NCBI GenBank assembly: GCA_002350105.1
Contig: DEDT01000044.1
Coordinates: forward strand, 63,835 to 75,382
DNA: 11,548 nucleotides
Source: Selenomonadaceae bacterium UBA2897
GTDB lineage: Bacteria; Bacillota; Negativicutes; Selenomonadales; Selenomonadaceae
Direction of reading: 5' to 3'
The translations under genes were made by a program, and so were the position numbers. Below the pieces are notes generated by a model. The model was not told where the DNA came from, ran no database searches, and worked only from the letters and a program-made list of their open reading frames with translations. Positions 1-5,574 of this stretch are shown one piece after another. How positions within the stretch are numbered: the stretch's first letter is position 1; the number at the start of each line of letters is the position of its first letter.

Positions 1-831
1 TACACGATTATCGACTACACGAAGCGCCTCGCCACGTCCCTGCACGTCAAGGGCCTGCTGAATATCCAGTTCGTCGTGAAGAACGATGAGGTCTACATCA
101 TCGAAGTCAACCCGCGCTCCTCGCGTACGGTACCGTTCATGTCGAAGGTCACGGACGTGAAGATGGTCAACCTCGCGACGCGCATCGCCATGGGCCACAC
201 GCTGAAAGAGCTTGGCTACAAGTCCGGTCTCGTGCCGCCGAAGCCCTACGTCGCGGTCAAGGCACCGGTGTTCTCCTTCGCGAAGATGACCGATGTCGAT
301 ATCGCGCTCGGCCCGGAGATGAAGTCCACGGGCGAGGTTATGGGCATCGATTACCACTATGCGCGGGCGCTCTACAAGGCCATCATCGGTTCGGGCATCC
401 ATGTGCCGACCCACGGCCGCGTGCTCTTCACCGTGGCCGACAAGGATAAGGACGAAATGAAGCAGCTGGCGAAGGCCTTCTATGACCTCGACTTCCAGCT
501 CTGCGCCACGGAAGGTACGGCCAAGGCCATCCAGTCCATGGGGGTCGATGTCGAAATCGTAGGCAAGGTGCATGAGCGCAGCACGGATATCATCGAGCAG
601 ATCAAGGGCGGCAAGATCAATCTTGTCATCAACACGCTGACCCAGGGACAGCACGCCATGCGCGATGGTTTCCATATCCGTCGCGCAACAGTGGAGCACG
701 GCGTGGCCTGCCTGACGTCCCTCGATACGGCATGGGAGGTGTTGCGCGTGCTGAGCTTCATGCGTGATCGCCGGCTCGTCTACAGCCTCGCGCTGCAGGA
801 CTACGTAGGTGGTGGTGATGACCTTGCCTAA
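1..831 (+). CDS. carB: carbamoyl-phosphate synthase large subunit, C-terminal part (start lies before the window)
   Basis: The open frame runs in from base 1 and gives the last 276 residues of a protein normally about 1,070 long. With CarA it makes carbamoyl phosphate from bicarbonate, glutamine-derived ammonia and two ATP in the cytoplasm, feeding pyrimidine (and possibly arginine) synthesis. Residues 21-46 of the fragment are the end of the second ATP-grasp domain, with the signature EVNPRSSRTVPF at 35-46. From about residue 134 follows the allosteric MGS-like domain, with ATEGTA and NTLTQGQ followed by RDGFHIRRATVE, the pattern of Gram-positive PyrAB-type enzymes. In those the domain binds UMP/PRPP; that these ligands apply here is inferred. 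The stop (TAA 829-831) lies inside pyrK, so the two are co-translated. The gene could also be called pyrAB. Confidence 0.97.
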   Translation, partial: YTIIDYTKRLATSLHVKGLLNIQFVVKNDEVYIIEVNPRSSRTVPFMSKVTDVKMVNLATRIAMGHTLKELGYKSGLVPPKPYVAVKAPVFSFAKMTDVDIALGPEMKSTGEVMGIDYHYARALYKAIIGSGIHVPTHGRVLFTVADKDKDEMKQLAKAFYDLDFQLCATEGTAKAIQSMGVDVEIVGKVHERSTDIIEQIKGGKINLVINTLTQGQHAMRDGFHIRRATVEHGVACLTSLDTAWEVLRVLSFMRDRRLVYSLALQDYVGGGDDLA

Positions 832-1600
832 CCTGACACAAAAGGTAAGTATCGCGGCTGAAATCACGACGCAGGCGGAACTCGCGGAAAAGGTCTATTC
901 GCTGAGCGTCCGCGCGCCGGAGATTGCGGCGACGGCGCAGCCCGGCCAGTTCGTGCAGCTGCGCATCCTGGAGCCCTCCTTTACGCTGCGGCGCCCCGTG
1001 GGTGTGGCAGCCGTGGATAAGCAGCGCGGTGAGGTCACATTCATCTACCGCGCCATCGGTCGCGGTACGGCGGCGCTCGCGGCGCTGATGCCCGGCGAGT
1101 CCGTCGGCGTACTCGGCCCCCTGGGCCATGGCTTCGGCATGGGCTATTCGCATCCACTGCTCGTGGGCGGTGGCATGGGCCTTTCGCCGCTTCTCTATGT
1201 GGCCGCCGCTTATGCGGGCAAGGCTGACGTGCTCATGGGCGGCAAGACGGCGGACGAGCTCTTTTGGACGGAGCTCTTTGCGCCGCTGGGCGGTCGGACG
1301 TTTATTACGACGGATGACGGCAGCCTCGGCACGAAGGGCTTTACGACGACGTTGCTGCCTGATTTGCTGGAGGCAAAGGATGCCAGCTATGATGCCGTGC
1401 TCGTCTGCGGGCCGGAAATCATGATGCGCGGCGTAGCGAAAATCGCGGCGGCGCATGGTCTGCCCTGCGAGGTCTCGCTGGAGAAACGCATGGGCTGCGG
1501 CCTCGGTGCCTGCCTCTCGTGCTCCATCGATACGGCGCACGGGCGGCGCAAGGTCTGCAAGGATGGCCCGGTATTCCCGGCCGAGGAGGTGTTCCTATGA
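818..1600 (+). CDS. pyrK: dihydroorotate dehydrogenase B electron-transfer subunit PyrK
   Basis: A 260-residue flavin/iron-sulfur partner of PyrD that passes electrons from dihydroorotate oxidation to NAD+. The FAD-binding region carries RRPVGV (58-63) and YRAIGRGT (about 77-84). The NAD-binding region carries GGGMGLSPL (117-125). The C-terminal [2Fe-2S] site has four cysteines at 227, 232, 235 and 247, inside MGCGLGACLSC and KVCKDGPVF. Length and domain order match the family. Three GTG codons (809, 812, 815) lie in frame just before the ATG at 818. I chose the ATG because AGGTGG at 807-812 is then 5 bases upstream and a GTG start would sit inside that ribosome binding site. The start overlaps the end of carB by 14 bases and the stop overlaps pyrD by 4, so translation is probably coupled and PyrK and PyrD made in equal amounts. 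Confidence 0.96.
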   Translation: MTLPNLTQKVSIAAEITTQAELAEKVYSLSVRAPEIAATAQPGQFVQLRILEPSFTLRRPVGVAAVDKQRGEVTFIYRAIGRGTAALAALMPGESVGVLGPLGHGFGMGYSHPLLVGGGMGLSPLLYVAAAYAGKADVLMGGKTADELFWTELFAPLGGRTFITTDDGSLGTKGFTTTLLPDLLEAKDASYDAVLVCGPEIMMRGVAKIAAAHGLPCEVSLEKRMGCGLGACLSCSIDTAHGRRKVCKDGPVFPAEEVFL

Positions 1601-2514
1601 GCGATGAACGCTTGCATATGGAGCTTTGTGGCATCAGGATGCAGACGCCCGTGCTCACGGCTTCGGGCACCTTCGGCTTCGGCGAGGAGTTTGCGGATTT
1701 TGTCGACCTCTCGCGCCTCGGCGGCGTCATGGTCAAGGGCACGACGCGCAAGCCGCGTCGCGGCAACGATGGCGTGCGCATTACGGAGACACCGATGGGC
1801 ATGCTGAATTGCATTGGCCTCGAGAATCCTGGCGTGGAGGTGTTTCTGAATGAAACGCTGCCGCGCATCAAAAAGTACCAGATGAATGTCATCGTGAATA
1901 TCTCCGGTGCGACGGTGGAGGAGTACGGCGAGCTTGCGGGCATGCTCGATGTGGACGGCGTGGCCGCCATCGAGCTCAATGTCTCCTGCCCGAACGTCAG
2001 GGAAGGTGGCATCGTCTTCGGCACAGATCCTAAAGCGGCGGCAGCCGTGGTCAGGGCGGCCAAGGCTAACACGCGCAAGCCGGTCATCCTGAAGCTTTCG
2101 CCGAACGTCACGGATATTGTAAGCATCGCCAAGGCGTGCGAGGCGGCAGGGGCGGATATGCTCTCGCTCATCAACACGCTCATGGGCATGGAGATCAATA
2201 TCGAGACGCGGCGGCCGACGCTGGGCAACATCACGGGGGGGCTTTCAGGCCCCTGCGTGAAGCCCGTGGCCGTGCGCATGGTCTGGCAGGTGGCGCAGGC
2301 CGTGCATATTCCCATCATTGGTATGGGTGGCATCCATTGCTGGCAGGATGCGGTGGAATTCTTTCTCGCGGGTGCCAGCGCCGTGGCCGTCGGCACGGCG
2401 AATTTCACGGAGCCTGGTGTCACAATGCAGATCTGTGATGGGCTCAATGACTATTTAGAGAAACATAATATTGCACATATTGCCGATCTTATCGGCAAAG
2501 TAGAGACCGAATAA
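1597..2514 (+). CDS. pyrD: dihydroorotate dehydrogenase B catalytic subunit (class 1B)
   Basis: A 305-residue FMN TIM-barrel enzyme that oxidises dihydroorotate to orotate in the cytoplasm, working as a heterotetramer with PyrK. Visible motifs are MVKGTT (45-50, FMN-contacting lysine), NCIGLENPG (71-79, substrate loop), ELNVSCPN (126-133) with the class 1 catalytic base Cys131, LKLSPNVTDI, GGLSGP and GMGGI (phosphate end of FMN). A catalytic cysteine rather than serine, plus the adjacent pyrK, puts it in class 1B. The ATG at 1597 overlaps the pyrK TGA (ATGA) and is preceded by GAGGAGGT at 1583-1590 with a 6-base spacing, so longer in-frame starts upstream are unlikely. The last ~60 bases are more AT-rich than the body and hold an 8-bp hairpin (2480-2498). 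Confidence 0.97.
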   Translation: MSDERLHMELCGIRMQTPVLTASGTFGFGEEFADFVDLSRLGGVMVKGTTRKPRRGNDGVRITETPMGMLNCIGLENPGVEVFLNETLPRIKKYQMNVIVNISGATVEEYGELAGMLDVDGVAAIELNVSCPNVREGGIVFGTDPKAAAAVVRAAKANTRKPVILKLSPNVTDIVSIAKACEAAGADMLSLINTLMGMEINIETRRPTLGNITGGLSGPCVKPVAVRMVWQVAQAVHIPIIGMGGIHCWQDAVEFFLAGASAVAVGTANFTEPGVTMQICDGLNDYLEKHNIAHIADLIGKVETE

Positions 2515-2622
2515 AAGATAAAGCTGGCGCGCTGTCCTGGGAAAATGCTGATTAATTACGCTGGTTGCGCTTTAATCCATGCTTTCCTGAATATGGGTGG
2601 CGCACAGCGGAAAGGAGGGCTT
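2515..2622 (+). other. pyrD-pyrF spacer
   Basis: This is the only sizeable gap in an otherwise overlapping operon. The pyrF frame stays open through much of it, with in-frame ATGs at 2545 and 2593, but neither has a good ribosome binding site and the extra residues do not resemble PyrF. GGAGG at 2614-2618 sits 4 bases before the ATG at 2623 and decides the start. I see no convincing terminator or sigma-A promoter. A weak pairing of CTTTCC (2582-2587) with GGAAAG (2609-2614) would overlap the ribosome binding site. Confidence 0.5.
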
Positions 2623-3339
2623 ATGGCAGATGAACGCCTGATTGTGGCCTTGGATTTTCATTCGCTGGAGGATGCAAAAGCGCTGGTGGAGAAGCTAGGC
2701 GACACGGTTAGCTGGTACAAGGTGGGCATGGAGCTCTACTACAGCGTGGGCAGTGAGATCGTCACATGGCTGCGCGAGCAGGGCAAGCATGTTTTCCTCG
2801 ACCTGAAGCTGCACGATATTCCGAATACAGTGGGCGAGGGGCTTTGCTCGCTCATGGGCATTGGAGCCGATATTGTCAACGTGCATGCAGGCGGCGGCTA
2901 TACGATGATGCGTCGTGCGGGCGAAATGGTGCGCGCAGAAGCGAAGAAGCGCGGCATCAAGCCGCCGAAAATCATTGCGGTGACCGTACTCACGAGTATC
3001 AACGAGGAGGACTGGCAAGGCCTCGGCCAAACCGTGCCCATCCGCAGTGCCGTGTTGCGTTTTGCCAAGCTGACGCAGAAGGCCGGACTCGATGGCGTCG
3101 TGGCTTCACCGCAGGAGGCTTCGCTAATTCGTGAGGCCTGCGGCGAGGATTTCCTCATCATCACGCCTGGGGTGCGTCCCGCAGGCAGTTCGGCCGATGA
3201 CCAGAGCCGCATCGCGACGCCCGCCAGGGCACTGCAGGCTGGTGCCTCGCAGCTCGTGATCGGCCGTCCTATCCGCTGTGCGGCGGATCCGCAGGTGGCG
3301 GCAGAGGCTATCTTGAAAGAAATGGAGACTTGCAAATGA
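2623..3339 (+). CDS. pyrF: orotidine 5'-phosphate decarboxylase
   Basis: A 238-residue cytoplasmic enzyme that decarboxylates OMP to UMP, the last step of de novo pyrimidine synthesis. The first strand reads LIVALDF (6-12). The catalytic charged network of the family is complete: Lys33 in WYKVGMELYY, and Asp60, Lys62 and Asp65 in FLDLKLHDIPNT. Phosphate-binding elements follow in ITPGVRP, in DDQSR with its glutamine/arginine, and in VIGRPI. The length fits the Bacillus-type (about 240-residue) family. The start is ATG 2623 because of GGAGG at 2614-2618. The TGA overlaps the pyrE ATG by 4 bases (ATGA at 3336-3339), so pyrF and pyrE are coupled. The enzyme acts immediately after PyrE in the pathway. 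Confidence 0.97.
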   Translation: MADERLIVALDFHSLEDAKALVEKLGDTVSWYKVGMELYYSVGSEIVTWLREQGKHVFLDLKLHDIPNTVGEGLCSLMGIGADIVNVHAGGGYTMMRRAGEMVRAEAKKRGIKPPKIIAVTVLTSINEEDWQGLGQTVPIRSAVLRFAKLTQKAGLDGVVASPQEASLIREACGEDFLIITPGVRPAGSSADDQSRIATPARALQAGASQLVIGRPIRCAADPQVAAEAILKEMETCK

Positions 3340-3926
3340 GCGATAAAAGCATGACAGAAGCAGAAGTCAAGGAACTGCTGCAGCAGACCAATGCCATCAT
3401 GGATGGACATTTCCTGCTGACCTCGGGCCTGCACAGCCCGCATTACGTGGAGAAGTTCAACGTGCTGCAGCACCCCGAGTACACGCAGCGTCTCTGCGAG
3501 GCCATGGCCGAGAAATTCAAGGATGCGAACATCGAGACGGTTGTCGGCCCGATGACGGGCGGCATCCTGCTTGCCCACGAGACGGGCAAGGCCCTCGGCA
3601 CGCGTGCCATTTTCACGGAGCGTGTCAACGGCAAGATGACCTTCCGCCGCGGCTTTCACCTGCATTCGGGCGAGCGCTGCCTCATCGTCGAGGACATCGT
3701 GACGACGGGCGGCTCCATCAAAGAAGTCATCGACGTGGTCAAGGCCAACGGCGGCACGCCGGTTGCCGTGAGCATGCTCGTCGACCGCAGCGGCGGCAAA
3801 GTCAGCTTCGGCGATGTTCCCTGCACAGCACTCCTGCACCTCAACGTGGAGACCTGGACGCCCGAGACCTGCCCGCTTTGCAAAAAGAATATTCCTATGA
3901 CTAAGCGTGGCAGCACTGGGAAGTAA
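3336..3926 (+). CDS. pyrE: orotate phosphoribosyltransferase
   Basis: A 196-residue type I phosphoribosyltransferase that joins orotate and PRPP to make OMP and pyrophosphate. The PRPP-binding motif is CLIVEDIVTTGGS (115-127), with acidic Glu119-Asp120 and the TTGGS phosphate loop. VVGPMTGGILLAHE (69-82) is the substrate/pyrophosphate loop region and TERVNGKMTFRRGF includes the flexible catalytic loop. The C-terminus has a CPLC pair (Cys179, Cys182), as in the Thermus/clostridial-type PyrE subgroup rather than the enterobacterial one. That subgroup assignment is from memory of the family. The start ATG 3336 has GGAG at 3324-3327 with 8 bases spacing. A second ATG at 3351 lacks a ribosome binding site. 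Two stops in tandem (TAA TAG, 3924-3929) close the operon just before a hairpin. Confidence 0.97.
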   Translation: MSDKSMTEAEVKELLQQTNAIMDGHFLLTSGLHSPHYVEKFNVLQHPEYTQRLCEAMAEKFKDANIETVVGPMTGGILLAHETGKALGTRAIFTERVNGKMTFRRGFHLHSGERCLIVEDIVTTGGSIKEVIDVVKANGGTPVAVSMLVDRSGGKVSFGDVPCTALLHLNVETWTPETCPLCKKNIPMTKRGSTGK

Positions 3927-3955
3927 TAGGTATTCTTTCCATATAGACATAACAA

Positions 3956-3994
3956 CAGCACCTTGCGACGGTTTGTCTTCGTCGCAGGGTGCTG
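3956..3994. terminator. intrinsic terminator shared by pyrE (+) and the convergent XRE gene (-)
   Basis: Arms 3956-3970 and 3980-3994 form a 15-bp stem (CAGCACC... / ...GGTGCTG) with one G-U-type pair and a 9-base loop. On the plus strand it is followed by CTTTATT and, further on, TTTTT. On the minus strand the run is TTGTTATG. The U-tracts are mediocre, but the stem is strong and lies exactly between two convergent stops (30 and 21 bases away), so a two-way role is likely. Confidence 0.8.
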
Positions 3995-4014
3995 CTTTAT
4001 TGCGTATTTTTCTT

Positions 4015-4359
4015 TCAGTGAGAGCGGGCTGCGGCTTCCTGTTGCGCCAGCTCGTGGCGCAGCAGCGCCTGCACGCCCGGGTCGGGGACGCAGTCGAGGA
4101 GCTTGCGGATAGCCTCGGGGCGCAGGGAGAGGAGATCACCTGGTGCAGCGAAAAAGAGGTCTTTGGCATCGGCTCCATACAGCTTGGCCAGCTGTGGCAT
4201 GTAATCATTGGGTGGCAGCTCCCAACCCATTTCCCAGCGGCCGTAGGTATCCGCATCTACGCCCAGGTTTGCTGCCACATCGCTCTGGCGCAGACCTTGC
4301 CGCAGGCGCAGCTGTCGCAGGTTCTTGCCCAGGGCATTGTTTGTCTTTTTGTCATCCAT
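4015..4359 (-). CDS. XRE-family helix-turn-helix transcriptional regulator
   Basis: A 114-residue protein with one Cro/C1-type helix-turn-helix at about residues 11-69. The sequence runs from GKNLRQLRLRQGLRQSDVAA through NLGVDADTYGRWEMG, and the recognition helix is followed by WEMGWELP, typical of XRE domains. The remaining 45 residues are helical-looking and end in a glutamine/alanine-rich tail, with no recognisable ligand-binding domain. I chose the ATG at 4359 because GGTGG lies 8 bases upstream; a GTG at 4371 in the same frame would start inside that site. It is a lone gene with its own promoter and terminators on both sides, convergent to pyrE and in the same direction as the polyphosphate cluster. 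Its targets cannot be told from sequence. A palindrome in its own leader makes autoregulation plausible. Confidence 0.85.
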   Translation of the reverse strand: MDDKKTNNALGKNLRQLRLRQGLRQSDVAANLGVDADTYGRWEMGWELPPNDYMPQLAKLYGADAKDLFFAAPGDLLSLRPEAIRKLLDCVPDPGVQALLRHELAQQEAAARSH

Positions 4360-4378
4360 GATTGGTTCCACCCTCGCT

Positions 4379-4390
4379 TTTAGGACTAAA
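4379..4390 (-). promoter_or_regulatory. possible operator in the leader of the XRE gene
   Basis: TTTAG-GA-CTAAA (plus strand) is a perfect 5+2+5 inverted repeat. It sits about 10-20 bases downstream of the expected transcription start of the XRE gene and 20 bases before its start codon. Short palindromes in this place are common autorepression sites for XRE proteins. Its AT-rich composition means chance is not excluded. Confidence 0.3.
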
Positions 4391-4407
4391 GTTTTATTTC
4401 GCTTCCC

Positions 4408-4436
4408 ATTATAACACCGATAAAAAAGAAGTGCAA
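4408..4436 (-). promoter_or_regulatory. sigma-A promoter of the XRE gene
   Basis: Read on the minus strand: -35 TTGCAC (4431-4436), 17-base spacer, -10 TATAAT (4408-4413). The -10 is perfect, the -35 close to TTGACA and the spacing ideal. Transcription should begin near 4401, giving a leader of about 40 bases. Confidence 0.8.
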
Positions 4437-4444
4437 GACATACG

Positions 4445-4472
4445 AAAAGAGGATTCGCCGTAACGAATCCTC
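4445..4472 (-). terminator. intrinsic terminator of ppx
   Basis: On the minus strand GAGGATTCG and CGAATCCTC (4464-4472 and 4449-4457) form a perfect 9-bp stem with a 6-base loop, followed by TTTT (4448-4445). It begins about 20 bases after the ppx stop and lies just upstream of the XRE promoter, insulating the two units. Confidence 0.85.
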
Positions 4473-4493
4473 CAGGATGAATGGTAGAAAAAG

Positions 4494-5447
4494 TCAGACT
4501 GTCTGGGCCTTTTGCTGGTCGAGGAAGTCGAACAGCGCACCCTCGCGCAGACCGTGTGCGGAGCAGATAATCTCGCTGCTGTGGCAGAGGCGCATGACGA
4601 GCGTGAGCGGAATGAGGCCGCCGACGATGACGTCGGAGCGGGATTTCGTGAGGCCGGGGATGTTTTCGCGGCCTTTCTTGTCCGTGCGGATGAGGTCGCC
4701 CATGATGGCAAAGGCGTCATCGCGGGGCATTGCGTAGCCATGCAGGTCGGGCAGATCCTCGATGGGACAGTTGATCTTGCGGCGGGAGATCTTTGCGAGG
4801 GAGCGGTTGCTGCCACCGAGGCAGACGAGGGGCATATCACTGGCTTCACGCAACCAGGGAATATCTGAAAGCTCCTCCTCGACAAAGGTCATCGCCGCAA
4901 AGAGGTCGTAGGCCGTGATCTTGTCGCCGAGGTTGTACTGGGAGGAAATCGTGACGGCACCGAAGGGGAGGCTGAGGCGCTCTTTGGCCTCACCTTCTTT
5001 GACCAGTATGAGCTCTGTGCTCGCGCCGCCTGTATCCATAATCAGGCAGTCCGAGAGGGGAAGGGTACGTGTGACGCCCAGGTAATCGAGGCGCGCTTCC
5101 TCCTCGCCGGGAATAACGTTGAAGACGATGCCCGTCTCTTCTTTCACGGTTTGCAGGAACTCGGCCTGGTTCTTGGCCTGGCGGACCGCCGCCGTGGCGA
5201 TGGCGATGAGGTGCAGGTTCGGCAGGCCGCTGTAGGTATTGACGAACTTCTGCAGGGCCATGAGCGTGCGGCGGATTGGCTCTTCCTTCAGGGTCTTCTC
5301 CGGCCCCATGTTTTCGGAGAGGCGCACGTATTCCTTGAGTTGCGCCGTGACCTTGAGAAAACTGCCATTGATGATCTGCGTGATCTGCAGGCGTACGGAG
5401 TTCGATCCCAGGTCGATGACGGCGATATTTTGCAGGCTTTTACGCAT
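4494..5447 (-). CDS. ppx: short Ppx/GppA-family phosphatase (exopolyphosphatase or pppGpp phosphatase)
   Basis: A 317-residue protein consisting only of the catalytic two-domain ASKHA-fold half of the family. All family motifs are present: IDLGSNSVRL (11-20, phosphate 1), IATAAVRQA (83-91), VIPGEEEARL (111-120) with the catalytic glutamate region, IMDTGGASTEL (136-146, phosphate 2), CLGGSNRSL, and HGLREGALFDFL near the end. It would release phosphate from polyphosphate ends or from pppGpp; the sequence does not separate these activities. There is no C-terminal HD-like half, as in actinobacterial short Ppx proteins. The ATG at 5447 is chosen because AAGGA lies 6 bases upstream. An in-frame ATG at 5465 has its AGAGG directly against the start codon, which would not work well. 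It lies downstream of ppk1 but behind a strong terminator, so it probably has its own promoter. No strict assignment to Ppx over GppA is claimed. Confidence 0.9.
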   Translation of the reverse strand: MRKSLQNIAVIDLGSNSVRLQITQIINGSFLKVTAQLKEYVRLSENMGPEKTLKEEPIRRTLMALQKFVNTYSGLPNLHLIAIATAAVRQAKNQAEFLQTVKEETGIVFNVIPGEEEARLDYLGVTRTLPLSDCLIMDTGGASTELILVKEGEAKERLSLPFGAVTISSQYNLGDKITAYDLFAAMTFVEEELSDIPWLREASDMPLVCLGGSNRSLAKISRRKINCPIEDLPDLHGYAMPRDDAFAIMGDLIRTDKKGRENIPGLTKSRSDVIVGGLIPLTLVMRLCHSSEIICSAHGLREGALFDFLDQQKAQTV

Positions 5448-5501
5448 CGTGATTCCTTCTTTCATCCTCTACACTATCCAAATCCAATACACTATACCTA
5501 T

Positions 5502-5530
5502 ATCATACTAAATAAAGAAAGAAGCCGCAA
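5502..5530 (-). promoter_or_regulatory. candidate promoter of ppx overlapping the ppk1 terminator
   Basis: On the minus strand: TTGCGG (5525-5530), 17-base spacer, TATGAT (5502-5507). The -10 matches five of six consensus bases; the -35 only the TTG. The -35 lies inside the terminator arm. A second -10-like TATAGT occurs just downstream. The terminator before ppx makes some promoter here necessary, but which hexamers are used is uncertain. Confidence 0.4.
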
Positions 5531-5559
5531 CAAAAATCGTTGCGACTTCTTTCTTTATT
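5511..5559 (-). terminator. strong terminator hairpin between ppk1 and ppx
   Basis: Arms 5511-5531 and 5539-5559 pair over 21 bp with one wobble and a 7-base loop. The core is GAAGTCGCAAC/GTTGCGGCTTC flanked by an A-rich arm and a T-rich arm (TTTCTTTATT on the minus strand). It starts 15 bases after the ppk1 stop. The A/T symmetry means it could stop transcription in both directions. Confidence 0.88.
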
Positions 5560-5574
5560 CACCGTATTTTTTCG

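Noticed and set aside
2545..2622. N-terminal extension of PyrF from an upstream ATG
   Set aside because: The extra 26 residues do not fit the family and the strong GGAGG just before 2623 marks the real start.
2898..4256. A 452-codon minus-strand frame spanning pyrF, pyrE and the XRE gene
   Set aside because: It crosses the shared terminator and overlaps three confident genes in other frames, without similarity to anything known to me.
5448..5465. Start of ppx six codons upstream at 5465
   Set aside because: Its purine-rich AGAGG directly abuts the ATG, while the ATG at 5447 has AAGGA at a normal 6-base distance and fits the family N-terminus.
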